Source: Podocnemis expansa (lineage: Eukaryota > Chordata > Testudines > Podocnemididae). From it: a stretch of DNA of 64,000 bases. Location: positions 40,788,531 to 40,852,530 of the forward strand of contig ML682005.1 in NCBI GenBank assembly GCA_007922195.1. The letters run 5' to 3'. This document shows, piece by piece, positions 30,116 through 40,317 of the stretch (position 1 is its first letter; every line of letters begins with the position of its first letter). The position numbers were made by a program, and so were the translations under genes. The notes under the pieces were generated by a model, which saw only the letters and a program-made list of their open reading frames with translations, was not told where the DNA came from and searched no databases.

Positions 30116-32785
30116 AATTGACAATGCAACATTTTCAGAGGCGCAAATAGGGGGCGGGGGTTGAGCCTCTGCAAACCCCCCAGCAAAAGCCGGGGTAGAT
30201 CAGCTCTCTCCTCGCCCGCCCTGGGGCAGTGGATGCCCGCCCCGCGTGGTCCCTGGCAAAATCCGGAGAGTGGGTCAGTAAGAGCCAGCTGGTGAGGCGG
30301 CAGGGTTTGGAAACCGAGGCAGCATCAGGGCCCAGCTTATTAGACAGCTGAGCAAGGAAACGCCTCATAGCCAGGCAGCCGCTCTCGCTCAGACCCCACT
30401 GCAGCCCCAAAGGCAATAAAAAGTGTGTTACCCAACATATTGACGTTTACAGCTTCCACCTGTTTCCTTATCTAGCCCTTTATAGCTCACCCGGACAAAG
30501 CAGATAAAGGCACTTCTCACTGTGTCGTGGAGACCTAGGAATGAAGAGAAATCTCTAAGCTTAGCAGCTCAGAGCGTGTGAGAAGCTGTCTGAGTAGCAG
30601 CAGTGGTGCTCGCTCTGATAGTGCCTTCCACCCAAGGAGCTGAAAATGCTTTACAAGCTTTAGCCTCACAAGACTGAGGTATTGGTCCCTCCCTTTTGCA
30701 TACATGAAGCAAACACAATGAGATCAGATGCTTCAAATCATCTGAGGAAGTGAGATATTCTCTCAGGAAAGCTCATGCCCTAAATAAATGTTAGTCTTTA
30801 AGTGCCACAAGACTCCCTGCTTTTTTTTGCTTTACTAGACTAACAGCACTGCCCCTTTAGAACAATAAGATCAGGATTCATGTTACTCAACAGAAGCTAA
30901 AGAAAATGTTCAGCTTTTAATTGCTTGATTCATCACAGGCTCAGAGCAGCACCTGAGTGATATATTCAGTCTGTATGTCTCATGAGTCACCATGATCTTC
31001 TTTCCAACTTGATTGCTACTTACAATTCCAGCCAGGGGAAAAGAATAAACTGTATGTGTTCATTCCATGTTCATACCTAGGACAGACATCAGTAAGATCC
31101 CCCCAGACTTCTTAGCTGTCTCTCAGTCCCTGCTTTCCTAATGTTCTAGTTCAGCATAAGTTGTTCATAGAATAGAAAAGTCTTATGCAATGTCAGGTCT
31201 GTATATTCATTGCTGATTTAGGTAGATCTTTTAATTAAAGTTTGTTTTTTTTCCCCCTCCAGGCAGAAAACCTGCTACAGCAGCTGCAGGACAACTTTCA
31301 AGCTTTGACTGAAAAGTTAACTCTGAGAAATATCCTTTTTATTACTCACTATTTTACTAGATTAATAGTACCAATTCAGTAGGATTTTACATAAACTTAC
31401 ATAAAGGAACACTAACTGCTGTAGTAGCAGCAAAAAGCTGCAACTGTAGTTCACTGTAGCCACCTATGTAATAGTAGGTTACACACAGCATAGGCTCTCT
31501 CTTCTGAGAGGAACTTTTGAGCAGGAGCCTCCCTGCCCCAGGGCACCAGCTCAGGCCCTGCCCCCTGAGCACAGGCCACACCCACAGGGCCCATAGCTGC
31601 AGCCATGGGTGCAGGGCTGCCGGACCTTGGGAAGTGGCCGCCACTGCCACAGGCGACTGGGCCCCGGATCCCCAGCCAAGGACAGGGCCAGGAGCGGCAG
31701 CCTCAGCCACGGGGCCACATGGCCTTGGGGAAGCAGCCCCCACTGCCGTGGGTGGCTGAGCCCCAGATCTCCACCCCAATCCAGCCAGAGAGGGGGCCCC
31801 GCAGGACCCAGGGCACTGGCACCAGGATTCGAGGCACGGGCCCTGTGTGCCCAGCAGCAGCGACACCCCTGCTCTTGAGGCACATTCCTCAAGAGCAGCA
31901 GTCAGCAACCTTTGCCCCTCCTCCTTAAATGTCAGCCAGTGCCAGCTGCTTCCTCCACAGAAATAGAAACGGCAGCTGTCTGAAAATTTAGTGGCAGCCA
32001 TGGCTGGAGGTTGGGGGGCAAGAAGTGGGGCACTTCCATGACACACCACTGAAAGGAGCCACTCATGGAAAGAAGATGCCTCCTCTTGGTAGCATGCCTG
32101 GGGACGGGGGCCCCCCAGGATGCCATGGAAAGAAGCTACCTGGAGCAGCTTATCTTAGGGGTCCCCAAGCATGCTGAGGAAAGAAGCTACCTAGAGTGGC
32201 TCCTTGACAGTTGCACACCATGGAGAGAAGCCATTCCAGGCGTCCTCTTCTGCTGGGACCCTCCATACCCCAGCTGCCCCTGAAAGAAGCTGCCCAGAGT
32301 GACTTTCAGTGGCAGGAGCCACAATTTCTGTGGCATTGTAGAGGCTGCCACGTGCCACTCCAAACAGGCTCTCATGCCAGGGACTGCCCACCCCTGCTCA
32401 AGAGGAAACTAGTCTGTTAGGAAGAAAGCTGTTCTGACTCTACAGAGTAGCACTCTCGCACCACACTCCCAGCAGCATGGCCCATTTCAAAAAGCATAAG
32501 ATACTATGATCTTCCAATATAATTTGTGACGTCCCTTCCAGCTTCAATTCTGCATTAGTTAGATGAACAATGAATTAATGTGACACAGGCATCTAAAAGC
32601 ATTAACTTCTGACTGGTAAACATTTCACAGAAGTGAAAGCTAGCAAAAGGATACACATCTTGCCAGATGTAATGTCCTCTTTAACTTTTTTACTGGATGA
32701 AATGGGTGAAAATATTGATGATCTTGAGAAGCATGTCACTGACCTAATGGTACAGGCTGGGATAGAAAATACCAGTGAGGATTGA
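30033..32785 (+). CDS. HSBP1L1: Heat shock factor-binding protein 1-like 1
   Basis: A small coiled-coil protein of the HSBP1 family. HSBP1 itself binds the trimerisation heptads of HSF1; the role of the like-1 paralogue is less clear. Three exons join in frame. Exon 1 (30033-30077) has MADSEPPSAQELSQF and donor GTGAGT. Exon 2 (31263-31329) follows a C/T-rich tract and CAG and contains AENLLQQLQDNFQALTEKL. Exon 3 (32694-32785) contains DEMGENIDDLEKHVTDLMVQ and ends AGIENTSED. The product is 67 residues, close to the family size. Residues about 17-60 form one amphipathic heptad helix. The methionine codon at the exon 2/3 join is split 1+2. Intron 2 has AT-AC ends. A strong donor GTAAGT at 32788 follows the stop, so a 3' untranslated exon probably exists downstream. 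TXNL4A lies convergent, as in human 18q23 to my knowledge. The joining depends on splice-site reading; the identity is secure. Confidence 0.9.
30740..30862. repeat. AGACTAACAG retroposon family fragment in HSBP1L1 intron 1
   Basis: It reads ctcaggaaagctcatgcc, ttagtctttaagtgccacaa and tgctttactagactaacagc. It is in the reverse sense to 28608-28815 and the same sense as 4945-5058. Confidence 0.6.
31522..31871. mobile_element. GC-rich hAT-like MITE with 8-bp duplication CTTTTGAG/CTCTTGAG
   Basis: The right end is GCAGCGACACCCCTG and the left end starts CAGGAGCCTCCCTG. The flanks CTTTTGAG (31514-31521) and CTCTTGAG (31872-31879) agree at 7 of 8. The interior carries GC-rich degenerate units as in the other family members. 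It lies in intron 2 of HSBP1L1. Confidence 0.65.
31896..32396. mobile_element. hAT-like MITE with perfect 8-bp duplication CTCAAGAG
   Basis: The left end is CAGCAGTCAGCAACC and the right end is CTGCCCACCCCTG. Perfect duplications CTCAAGAG lie at 31888-31895 and 32397-32404. The middle (about 32050-32300) is a degenerate tandem run of 'catggaaagaagctacctgg' units. It lies in intron 2 of HSBP1L1, only 16 bases after the neighbouring element's duplication. Confidence 0.75.
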
Positions 32786-33518
32786 TGGTAAGTGTTATTC
32801 TGTAAAACAAAGTTGTATATAGTTACACTGTAAACTGCTTCTAAACTACATGGGAGGAAGGCTTGGCACCGAGCCACCCTATTGATTTTCTGTCCTTGTT
32901 AAAGGTGGCCATGTGAATTACAGTTTGTGACAAGAAAGGCTGGGGAAGGAGAAAGGTTCACCCACTACAACATCCCTCTTGAGCCAAGCTCAGTAAGAAT
33001 GCATTAAGAATTGTCTACACTCTGTGAACCATTTGTGTCTAACATCACTGGGAAAGTGCTATTGTCGATAAGACAGCACAAATGAGAAAACTTGTCTCTA
33101 AATCACAGAAAAGCATTACTTGGAAAAAAAAAAAAGTTTTGGTGCTTCATTTAACAAAGAAGGCTTCCTACAGGTTGCATCTTTCCATTTGGTCTTGATA
33201 GGTGAAGTCCCACTAAAATACTAAAAGTAAATGCTTTGGAGTGCAGTCATTCCCTTAATGGGAACAGCACACTCATATCCACTGTATATTCTAATAGTCT
33301 GTCCCCTCAGATTCCATTTAAATGCTTAATATTAAACTGAATCTCTAATAAGTAAGTTTGAGACTCTAAATAGAAACAGACCTTGCATAAGTTCACACTA
33401 AAATATTTTAACACAATACATTCAACACAAACTCATTTAATCAAATTTCTAGGTGCCATCTCAAGAACACAAAGCAAAGCTGGTACCTAAAATTTCTCTA
33501 GATCCATCATATCCCATA
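32786..33518. other. Downstream flank of HSBP1L1
   Basis: It contains the donor-like GTAAGT at 32788 and then AT-rich sequence. A 3' untranslated exon and polyadenylation site of HSBP1L1 could lie here or further on. I could not place them. Confidence 0.4.
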
Positions 33519-33526
33519 TTGTAGAG

Positions 33527-33700
33527 CAGTGATTTGCAACCTTTTGCAGGTTGTGACACACTTGGTGGCATATCGCAACCCTAGAGGACACACCAGCCTG
33601 TACCCAAAGCCAAAACCAGCCATCTCCCTGGCTCTCTGCAACACACCTTCCACTGTGTGGTGACACAGTAATATTTTCCAACACTGGTTGAGAACCATCG
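33527..33700. mobile_element. hAT-like MITE, 174 bp, duplication TTGTAGAG
   Basis: The left end is CAGTGATTTGCAACC; the right end is GGTTGAGAACCATCG, inverted with several changes. Perfect 8-bp duplications TTGTAGAG lie at 33519-33526 and 33701-33708. Confidence 0.75.
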
Positions 33701-33708
33701 TTGTAGAG

Positions 33709-36690
33709 TGTGTGGTTTACGAGGCAGAGCCGAGCACATTATCATGTTATATCCTGACAAAAAAAAAAAAAAGAGTAGCATTTGACTTTTAAATGTTCTT
33801 AAAATATATTTTGCTAAAGTCTGCACTTATTGGAATCTAAATAATATTTTTTTTTAAAAGTTTGAGATCTTTAATAATTTGATATGCCTGGGATTTAATT
33901 CTGACAAACGCCATGAACTATAGTATGTGGCATCTATTACAACTGGTTGAAAAAAGTAATTTATCTCAAATTAACAAGAAAAACTGAGATCTTGTATCAC
34001 ATACCTGAACTATCACAATGACCCTAATCTGTAACTGAAGAATTGGTGAATCAAAATATGGTGTCTAGGTCCCTGGATAGAAGCCTGATAAATACAAATA
34101 TGTAAAAATGTGGCATACTTCATAGGTATATAGTTGTCTCCCTTTAGCTATTCTGTAGTCTCTGATACTTCCTTTTATTGCCATGATCTTCCTTTACCAT
34201 ATCGGAAGAAGATCCCCAAATACGAGAAATGAGTACTTGTAATTTTGTAATTTAAAGGAAACCATTTTAAACAGAGCAAGGAAAAAGAGTAAGCCTTGAT
34301 GTGCATTTTATTCTTCCATCCCTTCTGATCCGTAATTTCTGTGGAAAAACAATTAAAATATTTCATAACATTGAACAACCATCTCCAATTTTACATTAAG
34401 ATGTTTTTAGTTGTACACGGATGCACCTATTACTCTGAACCATATTCATGAACTGAATAAGCTTTTTTTTTTTTTTTTTTTGGCAGAGTATTGAAAATGA
34501 GAACACATTGATCAAGAAATGTGGACAGAATCCAATTTCATTGTATCTGGAAAGAAGAAAGGTCATTTACAGACAGGAAGTGCATTTCTACAAAATTAAA
34601 AATCCCACACATTGTAAAGGACTTGAAAGGGTAAAAGTTTTAGTCTTGCATCATGACTGACAACTAGGACTTCCATTAATATTTCAGCAATCAAAAAGAG
34701 CTGCTCCAGTGAAAGAAATATATATAATCAAATTATGTCATGCAAGATGTGAACTCTCCATTTTTTTTTATTATTAATCCAGTAAAAGATGAAAGATGAG
34801 TTATAGCCATCAGGCTAATGATATATTTTACTTAAGGCTGCCATAGAAAAAACACTAGTTCAAGAGAAGACTAAATTTGTGTACTATATTCATTAATTCC
34901 AAAAATATATTATAAAATGAATCTGTCAAACCATGTAACTTTTAAAATGATTCAGATTAAATAAAAAGTTATTCAGTTTGAAAATGCCTGAGAACATGTT
35001 CTGGTAAAAAAAAAAAAAACAAACAAAAAACCTACATTTGTTTCAGAATTTCCTTGCTTTTGAGATTAATATTCCCAAATAACTGAATCCTGTTGTGGTA
35101 AGGTACTTCCAGATTTGCACTATTTGTGTGTATGAACCTGCATTATTTTGTCACATCCTTCAATTCACTATGCAATAAATTAATACTATGAATTTAATAT
35201 GTTACGCTATAAATCTACCAAACTCATTGTTAATGCTGAAATAGTAATTTTAAAAAACAGTGTGGTACACGGTACTTTGGGACACAGAGTATGCCTACAC
35301 TACCTGTTAGGGCTGCAAGTCCTCTGCATGCACACACATGCTTGCACTTCCTTTCATCAAGCTAGTGCAAGTATAAGTAGCAGTGCAGCCATAGCACCAT
35401 GAGTAGCAGCACTCATTAGTGAAAGGTTTGTACCAAGCATGGCTAAGCTGTGCCTCCACTGTGACTACCCACTCCTCTGGAAACACTGCTATTTCTACTC
35501 ATGCTAGTTCAATGAGAGCTAGCATGAATACATGTAGACGAACAGGAGAATCACACTCCTAGCTTGCAGTAGACATGGCCAAAGATGCATGTTGGAAATT
35601 CTGTACTTGTGCATCTCTGAACACAAGATGCTTTTTCAAAGTTTTATTCAGAACAAGGATCGTGCACTTAAACAGAGCCTTCATTTCTGTCTTGGTACAT
35701 ACCTCTTTTCAAAGCTCCACTCAAAAACAGCGCATAACAAAAGTAAGGTACGCATGCATCTCACAACATTACTTGTAGCAGCAAAACATCTCACCCATGT
35801 ATTTTTGCCAACATGAGAGATTAGCTAGGAGATGGATCCCATTTTGAATACAGGATAGGTTTTGGAATACAAGATGATGCTATCCTACATGCCTTAATGC
35901 AGGGGTAGACAAATTTGGCTCACAGCTAGACATCAGCAATTTTACTTTTTGTCATTAGGGAGCATTCCTCCATTACATTTCTGCAGTAGAGCTGGGCAAC
36001 AGGCTACTAAAAACTGGTTGCCATGGTGACCAGAAACATGAATTTGGTGAGGCCTGCCTTAACAACCTAGACGCAACAGAACAAATTTTAAAAAGTAGGA
36101 TATTCTAACTTATTTCGGGATCTAAGATTCCAAAAATATATTGTTACAATGCAAGATCTTGCCAGAAACAGAATTTAACAGCAATTAAACATCTTTTATG
36201 GGGTCTAAAAACAAAGCTATGAGTAGGTATACAATATTGTTCATAAAAATGCTACTTTATTTATAGTCCAGAAGCATTTCTTATGCACTGGGCATTGTTT
36301 ACATAAGGGAAGCCTATCCTTATCCCAAAATATTAACAGTCTAGGAAATTTCCCAATTAAAATGGTTACAATGCAGTTTATACTGGCCTTTTCTTGAACG
36401 CACCCAAATTAATTATAGTAAGAGAAACAAAAACAGCAAAAGACCAAAAGGAAGTCTTCAAGAAAGGCAGGTTAACCACACTACTCCCACTGCTAGTTTC
36501 TCCATCCAAGAGGGAGTTGCAGCAAGTATCTTTCATTCTCTACAATAGTGTTTTAGGAAGGAGTACACACTTAAAATTTCTAGGGATCTTGCTTCATCTC
36601 ACCTCCCTTCCACTGGCTTGAGACAAAAGGCAGGAATGCAGAAGTTCACAAATAAATCTTCAGAAAGTGGAACACTACAATAAGGCAGTT
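33709..36690. other. Intergenic DNA between HSBP1L1 and TXNL4A
   Basis: AT-rich. A lone MITE end (caggggtagacaaatttggc) lies at about 35902. No gene was recognised. Confidence 0.45.
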
Positions 36691-36699
36691 ACTTCTGAG

Positions 36700-36998
36700 C
36701 AGGGGCAACACAAGCGCTGGGCACCGGGGCCCAGCCGCCGGTGGCCACGGCAGCCCTGTCCCCAGCTGGGGATCCCAGGCTCGGCCGCTGCCACTTCCAG
36801 CCCCATCCCCAGCTGGGGATGCGGGTCCCAGCCGCCCGCAGCCGCTTCCTGCCCCATCCCTGCTGGGGATGCAGGCCCCAGCTGCCCGTGGCAGCACGCG
36901 GCAGCATCTAGCCCTGTCCCCGGCCAGGGAGCGGGGCCTGTGGGCCGTGCCCCGGGTCCCTCCCCAGGACAGAAGCAGGGGCGTCGCTGAGGCCTTTA
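36700..36998. mobile_element. GC-rich hAT-like MITE, rearranged
   Basis: The left end is CAGGGGCAACACAAGCGCTGG. The interior repeats 'gtccccagctggggat' type units. At the right (about 36976) sits caggggcgtcgctgagg, which is a left-type end in the same sense and not an inverted one, so this copy is rearranged or two copies are fused. No matching 8-bp flank was found. Confidence 0.6.
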
Positions 36999-38500
36999 GC
37001 GAGCTCTTTAGCAGAGAAATTGTGGATCAGTCTAATAATCTATTTAAAATCAATGTAGCGAAACAAGTTCAAATCTCTAATCGAGATACATGTAAACAAG
37101 TTTCATTGTCACTTAAAACTGTTTAGCTCATTCTTGTTAAGTTACCAAAAACAAGCTAAAATTATTTAAGCATTACTTACATTGGTTTAAACAGGGTGGG
37201 AGTTTCACCCACGTTTAACTATGGTAGATCAATTTCAAACATTCAGTCTCACTCCTGATGAGTGGATGGGAAAATGCTATAACTAAATATGCATAGTAAA
37301 GCACTGGTCAGCTAAGCATTTACTTCTTTCTTGCATCAACTGATTGAGTCAGCTCTATTTAGTGTAGCAGGAAGAAACAAAAATCAAACAACAGTTTTTC
37401 AGCTGTTAAATTGTTAAAATTATTTTCTTAACTATGTTAGTGAAAGTCAGAGGCCTGGACAGACCTCGAGAGTCAGTTAACTGTTGACCTAGCTTTAAAA
37501 AACTGTTTATGTTCTGCTAGTCAAAGTTTATCTTTAGCATTACCTGGGTTGTTTCTTTCCCTTTATAATAAAGGTGCCTTAAGCAACTTCATTGCAGCTA
37601 AGAAATTATAAACAGAATCAGCTATGAACTCTTCCACCATCCCAATCAAGTTTTGCAGATTTTTCCAGTTACATGGATGCTTTAAGAACTGAGGTTTTCA
37701 AGCTACTTCAGAATCTCCATAGCCATGCTCCTGGTTATTGGAAGCATATTTGCCAAGTTGCTTCATTCTTTCTGGGAGTTCCCAACAAACCTAAAAGTGC
37801 AATAATATACCCCTCATCCTGTAATAGTGTTCCCCTCAGCCATCATAGCTGCAACACTACCATTTACATGTACATTCTACAAGGCTTTGTTTTTGATCTC
37901 GTGGTCCTGTGACAGTATGTCTAAGTTAATTATCTTTGTTATGTAGTTTATATAATTAAAAGTCTTTGATAAACAGGATAATATAAAATAGAGCAGACTA
38001 ATTTCTTTTTTAATCCTAAGAAAAATTTGTTAAAAGAATTAAATTTGCAAACATCTCCCACTTGTTGCTATCATAAAAAAGACCTTTAGAAGTAAGAAAT
38101 ACATGGTTGTTTCCAAAAGCCACCTTATTTCAATCTCTATACCACATATCCAATGAAGTGGGAATGTGTTGCAGCTATTTGAATTTCAGAAAAAAATTAA
38201 ACTGACAACTGCAAATGTAATAGCCTACAGCCATGTCACTTATTTTTCACAGACTGAGGGAAAGTAACAACTAAACAGCAAAGAAAAACCTGCAGCTGAT
38301 CCATGCCAGTTGACTTGGGCAGGAGCATGAGCTCTGGGATCCTCCCACCCCGCTAATTCAGGTTTATCCAAAAAACTCTCCCATCAAAGAGAAACATGGA
38401 TTAGCAAAGTCTACACAGCAATGAAACAGCCTTATGAGCCTGAGTCAGCTGGCATCAGCCAGCTGTGGGATTTTCTATGCTGTGTCATCATACCGTACAT
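36999..38500. other. Unassigned intergenic DNA
   Basis: AT-rich with no identified gene or repeat. Confidence 0.45.
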
Positions 38501-38508
38501 CACTGGTT

Positions 38509-38691
38509 TTCAAACTTTTTTTCTCAGGACCCAGTTGAAAAAATCATTTATGCACACAAACCAACAATTATATCTTTCAGTAATACATTCAAGTCTTTCA
38601 GCAGCGGCGGTAGGGGGCACAATGACCCAGTATATGAGCATCTATGACCCAGTCCTGGGTCCCAGTCTATGGTTTGAAAACCACTGCCCTG
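38509..38691. mobile_element. Probable hAT-like MITE, decayed
   Basis: The ends cactggttttcaaac and gtttgaaaaccactg are near-perfect inverted repeats. The 8-bp flanks (CCGTACAT, CCCTGTAT) agree only partly, which suggests age. Confidence 0.6.
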
Positions 38692-39790
38692 TATGGTTTA
38701 TATGTGCTGGGTAAAGTTTTCCAGTCACCAGGAGGTTGAGGGCACGTACTGAGAATGGGGTAACTAGCCTTATGCCTAAGACAGAGCTCTCTGACTCTCA
38801 GCGGAATGGTGTTGTATGGGAGAGATGCTCCTAAACTATATTTGGATGACATGATGCAATATGTTGTTCTTAGGACCATAATGAAAAAGCAGGGACTCAC
38901 TAGTTAGTACAAACAAGAAGCAAAAGTATGGTGAACTGGAAGTGTACCTGTGGGCCACATGCAGTGGTCTGGACAAGTTTTAGTACAATCTGGAAAGGCA
39001 CAGACAGTCAGGTGAATGAAGAAGATACACTTCTGATGAGGGCGAAATTAGTCAGGGATAGCAGGGAGAAGTTAAGGATGTTTAGGGAATCTGAACTACG
39101 AATTATTTTCATTTTTAAAATTAAGTAGTTTTATATTTTAAACTATTAAGACAGCTAATGTTGTATATAAATCTTCGGCAATTTCCTGACAAAAAGGATG
39201 GTTTTTTAAAATAATCTTCACATGGATGAATCACAACAACCTCAACTACAAACACTGGGGCTGGGACATCTGTGGTGGTGCTGCTTCTGAGACGCCCAAT
39301 AGTCTTGGCCCTTGATTTCTATTCCTAGGCTGCTTTCAAAATTAGCAGGACTTCTCATGTAATTTTTACTATTTTGCATAGCACTTAGAAATACATTTTT
39401 ACATAGCAACAAGGTAACATTCACCAGACCATAACTCAATATAGCTATACATACTAGTTCTAATGAGGATCAGGAAGTAAGTTGTAGAATACCAGTTCAA
39501 GCTGTTTTTCTCAAAATGGCTGGTGCAGTTGTCCACAAACTAAACAAATAAAAGATCTTTTGGGGTTAAGTCAGAAGGGGATTTCAAAGTCAGATTTATA
39601 ATGAAAAGCACATCATCACAATGATGTCTAATTTTTAACTGCAGAATAGCAATTCCATAATCATAATTTTATAGTGAGGAAAAATCACACAAAGTTTTTT
39701 TTTTTCCCCACATGCATATAGGATGCTTTTTTGCAGATACAGAACAACTATATTTCCAGAGAATTTTGCCTGCCTAGTATTTCACTACCT

Positions 39791-40167
39791 TTTATTGCCA
39801 ATGGTTTCTAGTATCCATTACCAAACAAATAAAATACCAACATGTGGATCCTGACACAAGTGATAAGTCATTAACTTTGAGAAGCATACATCAAAAGGCA
39901 AATCTTTAATAAAAAAAAGTTACCTACACCAAGTACACAAGCTGTAATTTTTTGCCCATTAAAAGGCTACGCTAAAGTTTAACATACATTGATTTTTCAA
40001 TGTGTTATATTTTATACATATTTTTCTAAGAATAAAATTGTGTTAAAAATATGTTCTACTGAAAGATCAAAATTTGGGGAGTTAAAGTTGTCTAATTCAA
40101 AAGGAACGATCCAACTACGTACTGTATTTCTGAAATCAAATGGTTCCAGACTTCATGTCTGTTTATT
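39791..40167 (-). terminator. TXNL4A: Candidate TXNL4A polyadenylation signals
   Basis: AATAAA occurs on the - strand at 40167-40162, about 150 bases after the TXNL4A stop, and again at 39796-39791, about 520 bases after it. Either could end the transcript. Transcript data would be needed to choose. Confidence 0.4.
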
Positions 40168-40317
40168 TTTTCCAAATGAAATTTGACAAAGCATTTAAAT
40201 AAGAGTTCAAAAAAACCATGCACAACAACAAAATACAAAACCATCAATTTTTACATACAAAGGATAATGTGTTTGTGGAGTTGGACAAAAAAGAAAAAAG
40301 GTAAGCAACACAAAATG

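Larger units (their letters stand above)
31330..32693 (+). other. HSBP1L1: U12-type AT-AC intron of HSBP1L1
   Basis: No GT donor near 31329 keeps the HSBP1-family frame. The intron instead opens with ATATCCTTTTT at 31330, the U12 AT-AC donor consensus, and closes TTTTTTAC at 32693. A branch-site-like TCCTCTTTAAC lies at 32675-32685, about 9 bases before the end, as expected for the minor spliceosome. Joining A at 31329 to TG at 32694 restores the family sequence exactly. About 850 of the 1364 intron bases are two MITEs. Confidence 0.85.

Noticed and set aside
36697..36998. 8-bp target duplication for this GC-rich element
   Set aside because: The right terminus is in the wrong orientation and no matching octamer was found, so none is claimed.
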